A stretch of DNA of 44,257 nt from Gammaproteobacteria bacterium (GTDB lineage: Bacteria; Pseudomonadota; Gammaproteobacteria; Eutrophobiales; Eutrophobiaceae): NCBI GenBank assembly GCA_028819495.1, contig JAPPLI010000009.1:1-44257 (forward strand), given 5' to 3'. The notes beneath the pieces are model-generated. The model worked only from the letters and a program-made list of their open reading frames with translations. It ran no database searches and was not told the DNA's origin. Within the stretch, counting starts at the first letter, position 1; each line of letters starts with the position of its first letter. This document shows positions 7,629-17,590 of this stretch, in pieces. The position numbers and the translations under genes are program-made.

Positions 7629-9128
7629 ATGGAATACAGTATAAAAAGCGGCAGCCCCCAAAAACAGCGCAGTGCCTGTCTGGTCGCAGGCGTGCACGAA
7701 TCCCGGAAATTGACACCCGCGGCACAGGCCGTGGATGCTGCCGCAGATCGGCTCCTGTCGAACCTGCTGCGCAAGGGTGACATGGATGGAAAAATCGGGC
7801 AGTCGTTGTTGCTGCATAATGTCCCCGGCATCTTTGCCGATCGCCTGCTGCTGGTCGGTTGCGGCAAACAGGGGGACCTGGACGACAGGCAATACCGGAA
7901 GATCATTGTCAACAGCGTCAAGCAATTAAAACAGACCGGCGCGACCGAAGCCGTCAGTTTCCTCCCGACCCTTGAAGTCAGGAACCGGGATTATCCCTGG
8001 AGGATACAAAGCGCAGTACAGTTTATCGACCATGAACTGTACCAGTTCAAGGAATTCAAGAGCAAAAACAAGGAACCCAAAAAATCCCTGCGCAAAATTA
8101 CCCTGATGGTCCCCGGGCGCAGGGAGTTGCAGCAAAACGAACCTGCTCTCACGCGGGGCATTGCGCTCGCTGCGGGCGTAAAGCTTACCCGCGACCTGGC
8201 CAACCGCCCCGCCAACACCTGTACGCCGACGCACCTGGCCGAGCAGGCTGTGGAGCTGGGCAAGACCTACCCATCGGTTGAGGTAACGGTGCTGGAAGAA
8301 GAAGAAATGAAGGACCTGGGCATGAATTCCCTGTTGTCGGTATCACAAGGCAGCGCCCAGCCGGCAAAACTGGTTGTGTTCCGCTACCAGGGAGCGGGAG
8401 ATGACAGCAAGCCGGTTGTCCTGGTGGGGAAAGGCATCACCTTCGATACCGGCGGCATATCAATCAAACCTGCATCCGCGATGGATGAGATGAAATTCGA
8501 CATGTGCGGCGCCGCATCGGTATTCGGCGCGGTCGCCGCGGTCGCCGGCATGGAGATGCCGATTAACCTGGTGGGGTTAACACCGGCCGTAGAGAACATG
8601 CCCAGCGGCACCGCCACAAAACCCGGGGACATCTTTACCAGCATGTCCGGCCAGACCGTTGAAGTGTTGAATACGGACGCGGAAGGCCGCTTGATATTGT
8701 GCGATGCCCTGACCTATAGCGAACAATTCGAACCCGCGGCGGTGATAGACATAGCCACGCTCACCGGAGCTGTCATAATCGCCCTGGGGAAGCATGCCAC
8801 GGGATTGTTGAGCAACCACGATCCGCTCGCCGCCGAACTGCTCAAGGCAGGGGAAACCGCCGGAGACCGGGCCTGGCAACTGCCGCTCTGGGAAGAATAC
8901 GAGAAGCAACTGGATAGTCCGTTTGCCGATATGGCGAATATCGGGGGACGCGAGGCAGGCACCATTACCGCTGCCTGCTTCCTGTCGAAGTTCGCCAGAA
9001 AATTCCACTGGGCGCACCTGGATATTGCCGGGACCGCCTGGGTGAGCGGGAAGAACAAGTGCGCAACGGGCCGCCCGGTCCCGTTGCTGGTGCAATACCT
9101 GACCCGGCATTGCGAGAAGCGGAACTGA
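7629..9128 (+). CDS. pepA: Leucyl aminopeptidase (M17, PepA)
   Basis: PepA is a hexameric two-zinc aminopeptidase of the cytosol. In E. coli it also binds DNA at Xer recombination sites and at carAB. The protein is 499 residues. The catalytic domain shows GKGITFDTGGISIKP at about residue 269 and the M17 signature NTDAEGRL at 348-355. Asp and Glu metal ligands are in these motifs and in FDMCGAASV. The order pepA-holC-valS is classical for gammaproteobacteria. No strong ribosome site is seen before the ATG. Confidence 0.97.
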   Translation: MEYSIKSGSPQKQRSACLVAGVHESRKLTPAAQAVDAAADRLLSNLLRKGDMDGKIGQSLLLHNVPGIFADRLLLVGCGKQGDLDDRQYRKIIVNSVKQLKQTGATEAVSFLPTLEVRNRDYPWRIQSAVQFIDHELYQFKEFKSKNKEPKKSLRKITLMVPGRRELQQNEPALTRGIALAAGVKLTRDLANRPANTCTPTHLAEQAVELGKTYPSVEVTVLEEEEMKDLGMNSLLSVSQGSAQPAKLVVFRYQGAGDDSKPVVLVGKGITFDTGGISIKPASAMDEMKFDMCGAASVFGAVAAVAGMEMPINLVGLTPAVENMPSGTATKPGDIFTSMSGQTVEVLNTDAEGRLILCDALTYSEQFEPAAVIDIATLTGAVIIALGKHATGLLSNHDPLAAELLKAGETAGDRAWQLPLWEEYEKQLDSPFADMANIGGREAGTITAACFLSKFARKFHWAHLDIAGTAWVSGKNKCATGRPVPLLVQYLTRHCEKRN

Positions 9129-9146
9129 ACACAGCCGGGGGGCGGC

Positions 9147-9584
9147 GTGACCAGAGCCGACTTTTACATCGTACCTGAGCCTGCCATACCCTACCGCTTC
9201 GTCTGCCAGGTCGCCGACAAGGTCAGGAATGAAGGCTATGATATCTATATCCACGCTGCTTCCCGGGAAGAGGCCGCTGCCATCGACGACCTGCTCTGGA
9301 CCTTCAGGGACATCAGCTTCGTGCCCCACGCGGTCATCGATTCAGCGGATGCCGTGGAAGACTGCCCGGTTGTCATCGGCTGGGAAGGCGAGGCGCCGTT
9401 GGCGCGCCGGGTTCTGATCAACCTGTCCGGCGACATGCCCGATAACCCTGACGCTTATGAACGAATTATCGAAGTCGTTCCGTCCGAACCGGAGGGTCGC
9501 CGGCAGGCCAGGCTGCGTTACAAGGATTACCGCGCCAGGGGGCTGGAGATGCATAGCCATAACATCGAGTCCGGCCATGTCTGA
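9147..9584 (+). CDS. holC: DNA polymerase III chi subunit
   Basis: Chi is part of the clamp-loader psi-chi pair and binds the single-stranded DNA binding protein. The 145-residue protein starts MTRADFYIV from a GTG codon with a G-rich ribosome site. It contains the family landmarks ACR-like segment (VCQVADKVRNEGYDIYIHA), DDLLWTFRDISFVPH and GWEGEAPLARRVLINLSGDMP. It lies between pepA and valS, as expected for holC. Its stop overlaps the start of the next small gene. Confidence 0.93.
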   Translation: MTRADFYIVPEPAIPYRFVCQVADKVRNEGYDIYIHAASREEAAAIDDLLWTFRDISFVPHAVIDSADAVEDCPVVIGWEGEAPLARRVLINLSGDMPDNPDAYERIIEVVPSEPEGRRQARLRYKDYRARGLEMHSHNIESGHV

Positions 9585-9789
9585 CTCATTACGCCCTGCA
9601 GCAACGGACGACAACGGCTCGCCGGCGCAAGATATCAGCAAGAGATCCCGAAAACGCCTGCCTGAGGTCAGACAGGCTGATATACCGGTACTGGAACAAC
9701 CGATGGCGGCTATTGCAGTCGATGAAGAAATACCCGTGCTGGAAGAGACCCTCGCCGAGTTTGAAAAAACCATCCCCATACTTGAGTAG
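9577..9789 (+). CDS. Small protein with three IPVLE repeats
   Basis: This 70-residue acidic protein has no recognised domain. The ATG at 9577 overlaps the end of holC (ATGTCTGA), which favours this start over the longer in-frame opening that would lie inside holC. The sequence is a hydrophilic, basic first half (SKRSRKR at 21-27) and a second half with three copies of IPVLE or IPILE at 36-40, 52-56 and 66-70, the last forming the C-terminus. Similar short IPxL motifs occur in small proteins encoded beside holC in other gammaproteobacteria (from memory). The position suggests a link to the replication clamp loader or simply coexpression with valS, which starts 9 bp later. Confidence 0.7.
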   Translation: MSDSLRPAATDDNGSPAQDISKRSRKRLPEVRQADIPVLEQPMAAIAVDEEIPVLEETLAEFEKTIPILE

Positions 9790-9798
9790 GCGGCAGGT

Positions 9799-12564
9799 AT
9801 GGACAAGACTTACGACCCGAAAACTATCGAGTCCCGCTGGTACGACGTGTGGGAACGGCAGGGGTATTTCAAACCCCGTGGCGGAACCAGCTGCTACAGC
9901 ATCGCCCTGCCGCCGCCCAACGTGACGGGCAGCCTGCACATGGGGCATGCCTTCCAGCAGACGCTGATGGACATCTTGATCCGCTACCAGCGCATGCGCG
10001 GAACCGACACCTTGTGGCAATGCGGCACCGACCACGCCGGCATCGCCACCCAGATGGTGGTGGAACGGCAACTGGAGGGCAAGGGCAAGTCACGGCATGA
10101 CCTGGGCCGGGAAAAGTTCATCGAGGCGGTGTGGGACTGGAAGCAGCGTTCCGGGGACACCATCACCCGCCAGTCCCGGCGCCTGGGTACGTCCATGGAC
10201 TGGAGCCGGGAGCGTTTCACCATGGATGAGGGACTTTCCCATGCGGTGCAGGAAGTGTTTATCCGCCTGTATGACGAGGGCCTCATCTACCGCGGCAAGC
10301 GGCTGGTCAACTGGGACCCCGTGTTGCACACGGCCGTCTCCGACCTGGAGGTGCTGGCAGAGGAAGAAAAAGGACATCTCTGGCATATTCGCTATCCACG
10401 CACTGACGGCAACGGCTGCATGGTGGTGGCGACGACGCGTCCCGAAACCATGCTGGGCGACACCGCGGTGGCGATTCATCCGGACGACGACCGTTACCGG
10501 GAACTGGTGGGGCAGACAGTGGAACTGCCCCTGACGGGCCGCACCATCCCCGTTATTGCCGATGGGCACGTGGATCCGGAATTCGGAACCGGCTGTGTCA
10601 AGATCACGCCGGCCCATGATTTCAATGATTATGAAATGGGGCAGCGCCATGACCTGCCGCTGGTGAACATCTTCACCGTTGACGCCGTGATCAATGAAAA
10701 CGGTCCCGACGCGTACCGGGGAATGGACCGCTACGATGCGCGCCGGGCGATCATCAGGGATCTTGAAGCCCTGGATTTGATCGAAAAAATCGAGGATCAC
10801 TCCCTCGTGGTGCCGCGTGGAGACCGCTCCGGCGCGGTGATCGAACCCTACCTGACCGACCAGTGGTACGTGAAGATACAGCCGCTGGCCGACCCGGCCA
10901 TCGCCGCCGTGGAGGACGGCGCCATCCGTTTCGTTCCGGAGAACTGGTCCAGAACCTACTTCGAGTGGATGCGCAACATCAACGACTGGTGCATATCCCG
11001 CCAACTGTGGTGGGGACACCGCATCCCGGCCTGGTACGACGCTGATGAAAAAATCTACGTCGGAAAAGACGAGGCTCACGTCCGGGAAAAATACCGGCTC
11101 GACGATTCGGTGAAACTGACCCGGGACCCGGACGTGCTCGACACCTGGTTTTCCTCGGCGCTGTGGCCTTTCTCCACGCTGGGCTGGCCGGAGCGGACCG
11201 CTGAACTTGAACGGTTTTACCCGACCAGCGTCCTGGTTACCGGTTTCGACATCATCTTCTTCTGGGTCGCCAGGATGATCATGATGGGGCTGAAATTCAT
11301 GGGCGACGTGCCGTTCCGGGAGGTATACGTCACCGGCCTGGTGCGGGATTCGGAAGGGCAGAAGATGTCCAAGTCCAAGGGCAATATCCTGGACCCGCTG
11401 GACCTGATCGACGGCATCGAGCTGGATGCGCTGGTGGCGAAACAGACGGAGAGCCTGATGCAGCCGCAGTTGCAGGAGAGAATTGAAAAGGCGACGCGCA
11501 AGCACTTCCCCGACGGTATCCCCGCGTTCGGGACCGATGCCTTGCGTTTCACCTTTGCCCAGCTTGCCACGCAGGGACGCGACATCCGCTTCGACACGGG
11601 CCGGATCCAGGGCTATCGCAATTTCTGCAACAAACTCTGGAATGCAGCCCGTTACGTGCTGATGTCTGTCGAAGGACAGGAAGTTGATGCCAATACCGGC
11701 GATGCCCGGTACGGCACGGCGGAACGCTGGATCAGTACCCGGCTGGGCCGGACCACAGATCGGGTCATCCGGGGAATTGCCGATTATCGCTTCGATCTTG
11801 CGGCCCAGGCCCTGTACGAATTTACCTGGGATGAATACTGCGACTGGTACGTGGAATTATCGAAAACCACGTTGAATGATCCACAGTCTTCCGAAGCGCA
11901 AAAACGAGGTGTCCTGCTGACGCTGTTGACCAACCTGGAGATACTGCTGCGTTTACTGCATCCGTTTATTCCTTTCATCACCGAAGAACTATGGCAGAAA
12001 ATCGCGCCCCTGTTGAACCGGCATGGCGAGACCATCATGCTGCAGGGTTATCCCAGCGGGCAGGAACTGCCCGGAGATGATGCGGCTCTTGCCGAAGTAG
12101 ACTGGCTCCGTTCATTTGTTCTTGGCGTCAGGCGCATCCGGGCAGAACGGGATATCCCGCCCGGCAAGCCGCTTGTCATACAGGTAAAAGACGGCAGCAA
12201 ACAGGAACGGCAATGGTTACAACAGGACCGCGGCTATATCGAAGCTCTGGCAAGGGTATCTTCCATCTCGGCTGTCACCGGGGAACCCGATGACGCGGTG
12301 GCTGCCCTGGCAGGTTCCATGACCATACTGGTGCCGCTTGCTGATTTGATCAACCCGCAGGAAGAAGCGCAAAAGCTGGCTAAACAACTGGAAAAACTCG
12401 ACAATGAACGGCACAGGATTGGCAACAAACTGGGAAATAAAAATTTCATCGGTAAGGCGCCAGCCGAAATTGTGCAGAAGGAACGTGATAAACTGGCAGA
12501 GATTGACGCTGCCGTTACGAGGCTGACGGATCAACTTGAACGGCTGAGAAAACTGATGTCGTGA
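9799..12564 (+). CDS. valS: Valyl-tRNA synthetase
   Basis: This class I aminoacyl-tRNA synthetase charges tRNA-Val and edits misactivated threonine. The protein is 921 residues, close to the family norm. The HIGH signature appears as HMGH at 47-50 within [15 protein letters not shown], and KMSKS is at 522-526. The editing (CP1) domain lies between, with [14 protein letters not shown]. The tRNA-binding anticodon domain and a C-terminal coiled coil (roughly 850-921, rich in Glu, Lys and Leu) complete it. The ribosome site GGCAGG precedes the ATG. Confidence 0.98.
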   Translation: MDKTYDPKTIESRWYDVWERQGYFKPRGGTSCYSIALPPPNVTGSLHMGHAFQQTLMDILIRYQRMRGTDTLWQCGTDHAGIATQMVVERQLEGKGKSRHDLGREKFIEAVWDWKQRSGDTITRQSRRLGTSMDWSRERFTMDEGLSHAVQEVFIRLYDEGLIYRGKRLVNWDPVLHTAVSDLEVLAEEEKGHLWHIRYPRTDGNGCMVVATTRPETMLGDTAVAIHPDDDRYRELVGQTVELPLTGRTIPVIADGHVDPEFGTGCVKITPAHDFNDYEMGQRHDLPLVNIFTVDAVINENGPDAYRGMDRYDARRAIIRDLEALDLIEKIEDHSLVVPRGDRSGAVIEPYLTDQWYVKIQPLADPAIAAVEDGAIRFVPENWSRTYFEWMRNINDWCISRQLWWGHRIPAWYDADEKIYVGKDEAHVREKYRLDDSVKLTRDPDVLDTWFSSALWPFSTLGWPERTAELERFYPTSVLVTGFDIIFFWVARMIMMGLKFMGDVPFREVYVTGLVRDSEGQKMSKSKGNILDPLDLIDGIELDALVAKQTESLMQPQLQERIEKATRKHFPDGIPAFGTDALRFTFAQLATQGRDIRFDTGRIQGYRNFCNKLWNAARYVLMSVEGQEVDANTGDARYGTAERWISTRLGRTTDRVIRGIADYRFDLAAQALYEFTWDEYCDWYVELSKTTLNDPQSSEAQKRGVLLTLLTNLEILLRLLHPFIPFITEELWQKIAPLLNRHGETIMLQGYPSGQELPGDDAALAEVDWLRSFVLGVRRIRAERDIPPGKPLVIQVKDGSKQERQWLQQDRGYIEALARVSSISAVTGEPDDAVAALAGSMTILVPLADLINPQEEAQKLAKQLEKLDNERHRIGNKLGNKNFIGKAPAEIVQKERDKLAEIDAAVTRLTDQLERLRKLMS

Positions 12565-12571
12565 GATGTTT

Positions 12572-12637
12572 GGGGTCAGAGTAAAATCGTTACCATCGTG
12601 GCCAGTGGCGAGATCGAGGTGATTTTACTCTGACCCC
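12572..12637. repeat. REP-like palindrome (GGGGTCAGAGTAAAATC)
   Basis: Perfect 17-bp inverted arms (12572-12588 and 12621-12637) enclose 32 bp. It begins 7 bp after the valS stop and could act as a hairpin at the transcript end. A second member of the family, sharing GGGGTCAGAGTAA, is at 19536-19577. Such sequences are commonly linked to REP-associated tyrosine transposases; none is encoded here. Confidence 0.8.
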
Positions 12638-12760
12638 TGGATTTCTACCGGACCCCGGCTTATGGAAGACTGGACGAGGATTTGTTCGCCATTTGCGAAA
12701 GCAGGAATCCAGTGAAACAAATGTCCCGAAGGGACGCTTTATATAGATTGTAAAATAGTC

Positions 12761-13474
12761 ATGTTTGAAACACTGAAAGAAGACATCAAGGTAGTCTTTG
12801 AGCGGGACCCGGCCTCCCGCAGCGCGCTGGAAACGCTGATCGCCTGCCCCGGATACCACGCGATCCTGTTGCATCGCGTGAATCACTGGCTGTGGAAAAA
12901 AAAGCTCTACCTGCTTGCGCGCTTCACCGCGCACCTGTCACGTTTCCTGACGGGCGTGGAGATCCATCCCGGCGCCACTATCGGCCGGCGCCTGTTCATC
13001 GATCACGGCATGGGCATCGTCATCGGCGAGACCTCGGAGATCGGCGATGACTGCTCCATCTACCACGGCGTCACCCTGGGCGGCACCACCTGGCAGAAGG
13101 GCAAGCGCCACCCGACCCTGAAGAGCGGCGTCATCATCGGCGCCGGCGCCAAGGTATTGGGGCCGATAACCCTGGGCGAGAATGCCAGGATAGGTTCCAA
13201 CGCGGTAGTGGTAAAGGACGTTCCTGATAACGCTACCGTGGTCGGCATACCCGGACGGGTAATCGCCAGGGAATCCAAAGCCGAGGACGAATTGAAAAAA
13301 GCGCAACGGGAAGCCATGGCCAGGAAAATCGGCTTTGACGCCTATGGCGGCAGCAAGGACATGCCCGACCCGGTTCAAAACGCTCTCGACTCCGTTCTTG
13401 ACCACATGCACAAGGTGGACGAGGAAATGGAGGAGTTGAAGAAAAAGTTGGAAAAGGATAAATCCGCAGATTAA
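12761..13474 (+). CDS. cysE: Serine O-acetyltransferase
   Basis: CysE acetylates serine to O-acetylserine, the precursor of cysteine. At 237 residues it is of the shorter type that lacks the long N-terminal helical domain of the E. coli enzyme. The left-handed beta-helix is built from hexapeptide repeats (about 68-180). The active-site segment [12 protein letters not shown] is at 79-90 and the glycine-rich turn [18 protein letters not shown] follows. The last 30 residues form a charged coiled coil ([16 protein letters not shown]). In many relatives this type of cysE sits beside iscR. Here the iscR-suf operon is 20 kb away. Confidence 0.94.
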   Translation: MFETLKEDIKVVFERDPASRSALETLIACPGYHAILLHRVNHWLWKKKLYLLARFTAHLSRFLTGVEIHPGATIGRRLFIDHGMGIVIGETSEIGDDCSIYHGVTLGGTTWQKGKRHPTLKSGVIIGAGAKVLGPITLGENARIGSNAVVVKDVPDNATVVGIPGRVIARESKAEDELKKAQREAMARKIGFDAYGGSKDMPDPVQNALDSVLDHMHKVDEEMEELKKKLEKDKSAD

Positions 13475-13716
13475 CGCAGATGAGGCGTATGACGTCGGGC
13501 ATAGAGCTCTCCATGTTCGATTAATGCCCGTTCTTCAAGCGGAAGTTCGTCACTGCTTCGGTTCAGCACGGCTTCAACAAAATCGGGGCAAGGTCGTGTC
13601 GCACGCTCCCAGTAGTCTTCCCAGGACTCATGATCGCAATCAAAACGAAATTTGCGGAGCCAGCGGACAGCCCGGGACCGATCGCTCGAGGCCTTTTTGA
13701 CAAGCTTCTCTTCCAA
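13471..13716 (-). CDS. Hypothetical protein, 81 residues
   Basis: No family is recognised. The frame starts with TTG ([10 protein letters not shown]) and encodes a charged, tryptophan-containing protein ([21 protein letters not shown], then a Glu-rich segment ending ARRHTPHLR). It overlaps the end of cysE on the opposite strand by 4 bp. It starts 3 bp after the stop of the next gene on the same strand, suggesting a two-gene operon with the membrane protein at 13720-14064. Confidence 0.5.
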   Translation of the reverse strand: MEEKLVKKASSDRSRAVRWLRKFRFDCDHESWEDYWERATRPCPDFVEAVLNRSSDELPLEERALIEHGELYARRHTPHLR

Positions 13717-13719
13717 ACT

Positions 13720-14064
13720 TCAGTCTACATCCAGGCGGGTTTCTATCCTGGCAACGCGTTCGCTCACTTCGTGCACGCGCTCGCGCAGTTCGCCAAACTG
13801 GATATGCATGTCTGTGAACTGGGCATGCATGTCACCCTGCAAGCCCATGATAGCCGAGTACAAAAACCCCTGGCTGCCGAGAATGGCTGCCAAGGCAATA
13901 CCCCCCATCCACAGCGCCAGTCGGAATTCACTCCAGCGCACCACGTCGTCGCCGGGACGACCGGAACGGTGTTCGGGGTGGGATGTCCCGCTCTCTAGGC
14001 GAGCCTCATCAGCGGGCGTGTCGTGCAGGTTATTCATTGTGGTTTCCATGTGATGAACCTCCAT
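13720..14064 (-). CDS. Hypothetical protein with one membrane segment and a coiled coil
   Basis: The 114-residue protein has a polar N-terminal half rich in His, Arg and Asp. One hydrophobic segment follows (LALWMGGIALAAILGSQGFLY, about residues 49-69). The C-terminal part is heptad-like (FGELRERVHEVSERVARIETRL), predicting a coiled coil outside the membrane. No enzymatic motif is seen. The alternative ATGs at residues 6 and 10 are possible starts. It is probably cotranscribed with the 81-residue gene downstream. The 170 bp upstream to 14234 hold nothing I can identify. Confidence 0.55.
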   Translation of the reverse strand: MEVHHMETTMNNLHDTPADEARLESGTSHPEHRSGRPGDDVVRWSEFRLALWMGGIALAAILGSQGFLYSAIMGLQGDMHAQFTDMHIQFGELRERVHEVSERVARIETRLDVD

Positions 14065-14234
14065 GGTGTTATCCGGTTTCCATAAGGCGCCCCTGTTCCT
14101 GACGGTTACAATGACACCCCGTTTCCGGCCGGCGCCGCGCTATCGCTCCAGCACTCCGACCCAGTTACGAATTATAGCCGGGTAAACCTTCGGACACAAG
14201 CACTGCACTGCACAGCGCGCATCCAGCCTCAATA

Positions 14235-14498
14235 TCAATCACGTACATATCGGCTATCGTCGCGTGCCCCTTTCTGCATTTCATATTCGATGGTATCGGC
14301 GCTGAAATCCTGGCCTTTCGGCCAGTATATCCCGCATGAGTCGGGCTTCACCGTTTTCAGGTATCCCATGTCTTTCATCTGCACAAATATGCCTTTATCC
14401 AGGTAAGGGGAAAGATCAAAATACCCCTTTGAGCCATTGTTAAGCTCAACATAGAGCACGTAATTCTTGTGATGCAGTACTTTATGTACTCGGAGCAT
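14235..14498 (-). CDS. DUF2442 domain protein
   Basis: The 87-residue protein matches the DUF2442 pattern: a short beta-rich start (VLYVELNNGSKGYFDLSPYLDKGIF), a central segment with MGYLKTVKPDSCGIYWPKGQDFSADTIE, where WP-x-G-x-D is the family hallmark, and a polar tail. These proteins are usually encoded next to a DUF4160 protein and are suspected antitoxin-like partners, though the function is not established. Here the DUF4160 partner directly upstream on the same strand (14507-14665) is truncated. Confidence 0.75.
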   Translation of the reverse strand: MLRVHKVLHHKNYVLYVELNNGSKGYFDLSPYLDKGIFVQMKDMGYLKTVKPDSCGIYWPKGQDFSADTIEYEMQKGARDDSRYVRD

Positions 14499-14506
14499 TG
14501 GAAGAC

Positions 14507-14665
14507 CTACCTCAACGGATCAATTCTGAACAAGTCTTTGCTTTCTATCGCCAGCTTCCAGTTTGCCATCAACTCATCTTCGTGAATAGCAATCCAGGCC
14601 TGTACCATCTTCAACTTTTTGTTTGGCAGTTTTCCGTCAAGTAACTCTCTATATATGTCTAATGA
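14507..14665 (-). pseudogene. Truncated DUF4160 gene (C-terminal remnant)
   Basis: The frame upstream of the DUF2442 gene encodes DGKLPNKKLKMVQAWIAIH, then EDELMANWKLAIESKDLF and RIDPLR before its stop. This matches the C-terminal half of DUF4160 (GKLP..., then a helix with ELM.NW and a PL ending). The N-terminal half, with the usual His and Phe-rich start, is missing. The frame is closed by a TGA at 14666-14668 and there is no start codon before an internal ATG. The gap to DUF2442 is 8 bp, the normal pairing, so this is a damaged partner. Confidence 0.65.
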
Positions 14666-14689
14666 TCATTAAAAAGCAGTTTTTTATAT

Positions 14690-15214
14690 TCAGGTCAGTT
14701 GTTTAAGTATAGTCTCTATATCTCGAAAATGAGTTTCTACAAACCGGATACTTGTTTCAACTTCTCCTAATTGTAGTGGGAACGTATGTTCATCCGAATT
14801 TTTCAGGGAGTCGTGCAGTTCTCTCATGGCACTTGCATCATGTTTTATGAATTCCTTGTACATGGCCGCGCACAGAGGACAGAGTGCCAAGTACTGGGCT
14901 ACATGCTCTTTGGAAAAATAGCCGTTTGAAAAGGCCTCGACTGCCTCGAAGTAATACTCGCCATTGCGTTTCTTAAACGGCATTTCGTGTTCACAAATCT
15001 GGCAAGCCATCTCATTGTTTGCATTAGTATGTTGCCCTCTCAAGTAACTGGTTTTGTCGAGTGATGGACTACTTGTACGGACACTCCTGTCTTTGGTTTT
15101 ATATTCTTTTGGAGGCGCATCTTCCAGTTGTTGACTGATTTTTTCTTCTCTACGCTGCGGGTCGGAAGATGGACTTTCAGGGAATTGGGGTTTATGTTTC
15201 CTTGCTTTCCATTC
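14690..15214 (-). pseudogene. C-terminal fragment of the SNF2-type defence helicase
   Basis: The open frame begins at the palindromic repeat (FLKEWKARKHKPQFPE) and runs to a stop at 14690. It contains a probable zinc site with two CxxC pairs, ACQICEHEMPFKKRNGEYYF and LALCPLCAAMYKEF. It reads in the same direction as the helicase pieces upstream and is separated from them by the 52-bp palindrome at 15215-15266, so it looks like the displaced C-terminus of the same gene. An internal GTG/ATG could give a 117-residue protein (MRGQHTNANNEM...), but no independent ribosome site is evident. Assignment to the helicase is inferred from position and direction. Confidence 0.55.
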
Positions 15215-15266
15215 TTTAAGGAACCTCTAAAAATGCCACGGATGGCATTTTTAGAGGTTCCTTAAA
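15215..15266. repeat. CCTCTAA-family palindrome, copy A
   Basis: This is a perfect inverted repeat with 24-bp arms (15215-15238 and 15243-15266) and a 4-nt loop CGGA. The arm contains AAGGAACCTCTAAAAATG. The palindrome separates two pieces of the broken helicase. Its TAA (15251-15253, read on the minus strand) is the stop codon of the middle fragment (HPLRNL then stop). The related copies are at 23487, 23610 and 30066. Confidence 0.9.
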
Positions 15267-15592
15267 GGATGAAGCGGTGTAATAAACGCGGCTTCCGGGC
15301 GCTGCGTCGCGCAGTCAGGGTCAAATGTAATCGAGAGATGCGGATCTACCCCCTTCAACCATTTTTCCCAATCCCGATAAAAAGGGCTATGTTGCTGTCG
15401 TGGGATTTCTCTGAAATCAGCCAGGAGCGTATTACAGATTTCCTGCGACAGGCGAAGCGTCTTTAATGGTTTATCTCCCAATATGAACTCCTGTTCTTTC
15501 CTGTTTTTCTGTTTGATGTAATTACTGACGAGCCTGAGCATGGATTCGGGAGAAAGCCAGAAACTGGATGCGTCTTCTATCTCCTGTTTCAT
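15251..15592 (-). pseudogene. Middle fragment of the SNF2-type defence helicase
   Basis: The 113-codon frame (MKQEIEDASSFWLSPESM...) continues the helicase in a shifted reading frame. Its ATG overlaps the TGA of the N-terminal piece. The text FILGDKPLKTLRLSQE, then WEKWLKGVDPHLSITFDPDC and FITPLHPL is what I would expect from the region after the helicase core in this family. It ends abruptly at HPL, where the palindromic repeat supplies RNL and the stop. Between the end of the core (FNMI) and this fragment roughly 90 residues seem to be missing compared with remembered homologues. A deletion is therefore more likely than a simple frameshift. Confidence 0.65.
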
Positions 15593-17514
15593 TCTATTAT
15601 AATCATATTGAAAATTACAACGCTCTCAGTTTTCTGCCCTTTACGGTCAATACGACCAATCCGTTGCTCGACACGCATCGGGTTCCAGGGCAGGTCGTAA
15701 TTTACGATACAGTCACAGAACTGATAGTCGAGTCCTTCACATCCGATTTCTGAAAACAGCAGAATATCCAGGCTATCGGCGTCCCCGCGTGGTTTCTCAA
15801 AACGACCTCTAAGCGCCATGCGTTCTTCGTCAGGTGTCCCGCCGTGAACCATCTCAACGCGAAAATTGTCGGACTTGAGACGTACGTACAGGTAGCTAAG
15901 CGTATGTCGAAAACTGCTGAACAATATGATTTTATTGTTGGGCAGTGTCTGCTTGTCTTCGATGATGTTTCTCATGCATTCATATTTCGGATCATAGGGG
16001 TGAAGGGCTCGTGCATTTGTAAGAGTGTTTTGTATCTGTGAGTGAATTGCATTAAAGACGTTGTTTTGCGGTTCGGTCATTTCATGATCCTTCTCCACCC
16101 GCTCCAATTCGTCAACATGACGATTCAGGATATCTTCGAGGAAGGGAACCAAACCATACAGACAACTCGCCGCCTGACGCCTGATCGTGGACATCATGAA
16201 CTTGACGTTGATATCTCCGTGAAGGCTCGCAAATATCTCTGCCTGGACCTGCAGCAACTCATCATGAAGTAGTCTCTGTTCAGGAGTGAAGTCAACAACT
16301 ACGGTCTCCGGTTTTCTGATGGTGAATGTTCCGATATCGCGGCGACGCGTTCTGTTGATAATTCCCGAGAAGGTATGCAGGGCCTCTATATCGGAGATGA
16401 GTTGTACTCTTTCATCGGGGGCAATGGAACCTTCTGCAAGCCGTTGTCGGATCCGGTTAAATTCCGGGCTGCGTTCAAGCAGCGCGCGTCCCCAGGGAGT
16501 TGCCCCGGCTTTATCCAGCGCTTTTACGGCTTTGGTTGTCCACTTTGACTCCTGGGCACGGACATAATTCACCGCCTGGTTGATGTACGGGTTCGGTTCT
16601 GCCATGTGCCGGAAAGTATCTTCGTCCTGGATGAGATCAGGGCGAAGTGTATTCAGTAATACAAACAAGTCATGACTGCCTAACTGGATGGGGGTCGCTG
16701 TCAGAAACACAGCTGCCTCGGCATGATCACAAAAAAACCGGACTGCCTGATGAGAATAGGTGCTGGTATTACGGATGTGATGGGCTTCGTCCACTATCAC
16801 GAGGTCAAAACAGGGGGGAGGACCCAGGTCCAGAAGGCCCTTGACGTGTTTTCTCCTTCTTGTTTTTTCTGATCCGTAAAGGAGTGCTTCATCAAGTAAA
16901 GAACAAGGAAGAATCACATTTCTATGTCGATCAGGCCACACTCCTTCCAGGTCCATTTCATTTATGCAGTATCTCAAATCTTTTCCGTCCAGATGAGTAA
17001 AGCGTTCATCGAACCGCTTCATTTCACTCTGCCATTTACGTTCGGTTACCAGTGGACGAGGGCAGATAATAAGTACTGAATTAATATCTCGACGGGCTTG
17101 TAATTCCCGCAAAATCAGGCTGGCCTCAATAGTTTTACCTACACCAACGCCATCTGCAATCAGCAATCTCGGACGGTCCGACCGAATAAAGCGCAGGACA
17201 GGTCGGAACTGGTATGGGATAAAGTCAACGCGGGCGGCATTGAGCGAGTATAAAGTGGATAAGCCTGGTTGCCGTATTTGAAGCGCGGTCAGGAACGCAT
17301 GAAACTGCTCACAGGACAGGTAATTAATCTCATCATCAAGGCTGTCCTCAACCTTCAACTGGGAAGCATAATAGGTCTGGATATTTCCCTCAACGAACAC
17401 CTTGATCCGGTTTTCAGGCTGGCCTGGAAGTACCTCAATGACCGCTCCCTTTATGGCAGGGTCAGCCTTCAAGGTCACGAGTTGACCCGGTGAAAATTCG
17501 TTATGGTCTGTCAT
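15589..17514 (-). pseudogene. SNF2-type helicase, N-terminal and ATPase part (broken gene)
   Basis: The 641-residue frame holds a nearly complete SNF2-family ATPase core. An N-terminal SH3-like segment is followed by Walker A DGVGVGKT at 121-128, DEAH at 242-245, TATPIQ at 272-277, and late motifs with SEIGCEGLDYQ and QRIGRIDRKGQ near residue 620. It then ends five residues after the core (MIIIE). Helicases of this kind are typical of phage-defence islands (DISARM-like and related systems), where the ATPase is followed by a long C-terminal region. Here that region lies in two further fragments downstream. The core might still be made, but the full protein is not encoded. Which defence system it came from is not determinable. 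Confidence 0.8.
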
Positions 17515-17590
17515 AATACTTGCAAGTAAGGCAATTATTCCTTACAATATAGGATAACATCATCATCAAACGGACAGGACAGGTATAACC

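Noticed and set aside
10090..11505. 471-codon open frame on the minus strand
   Set aside because: It lies wholly antisense to valS and has a His/Val/Asp-rich shadow composition.
15589..15592. Programmed frameshift at the ATGA in the helicase gene
   Set aside because: No slippery heptamer is seen, and about 90 residues also seem to be missing, so a deletion explains it better.
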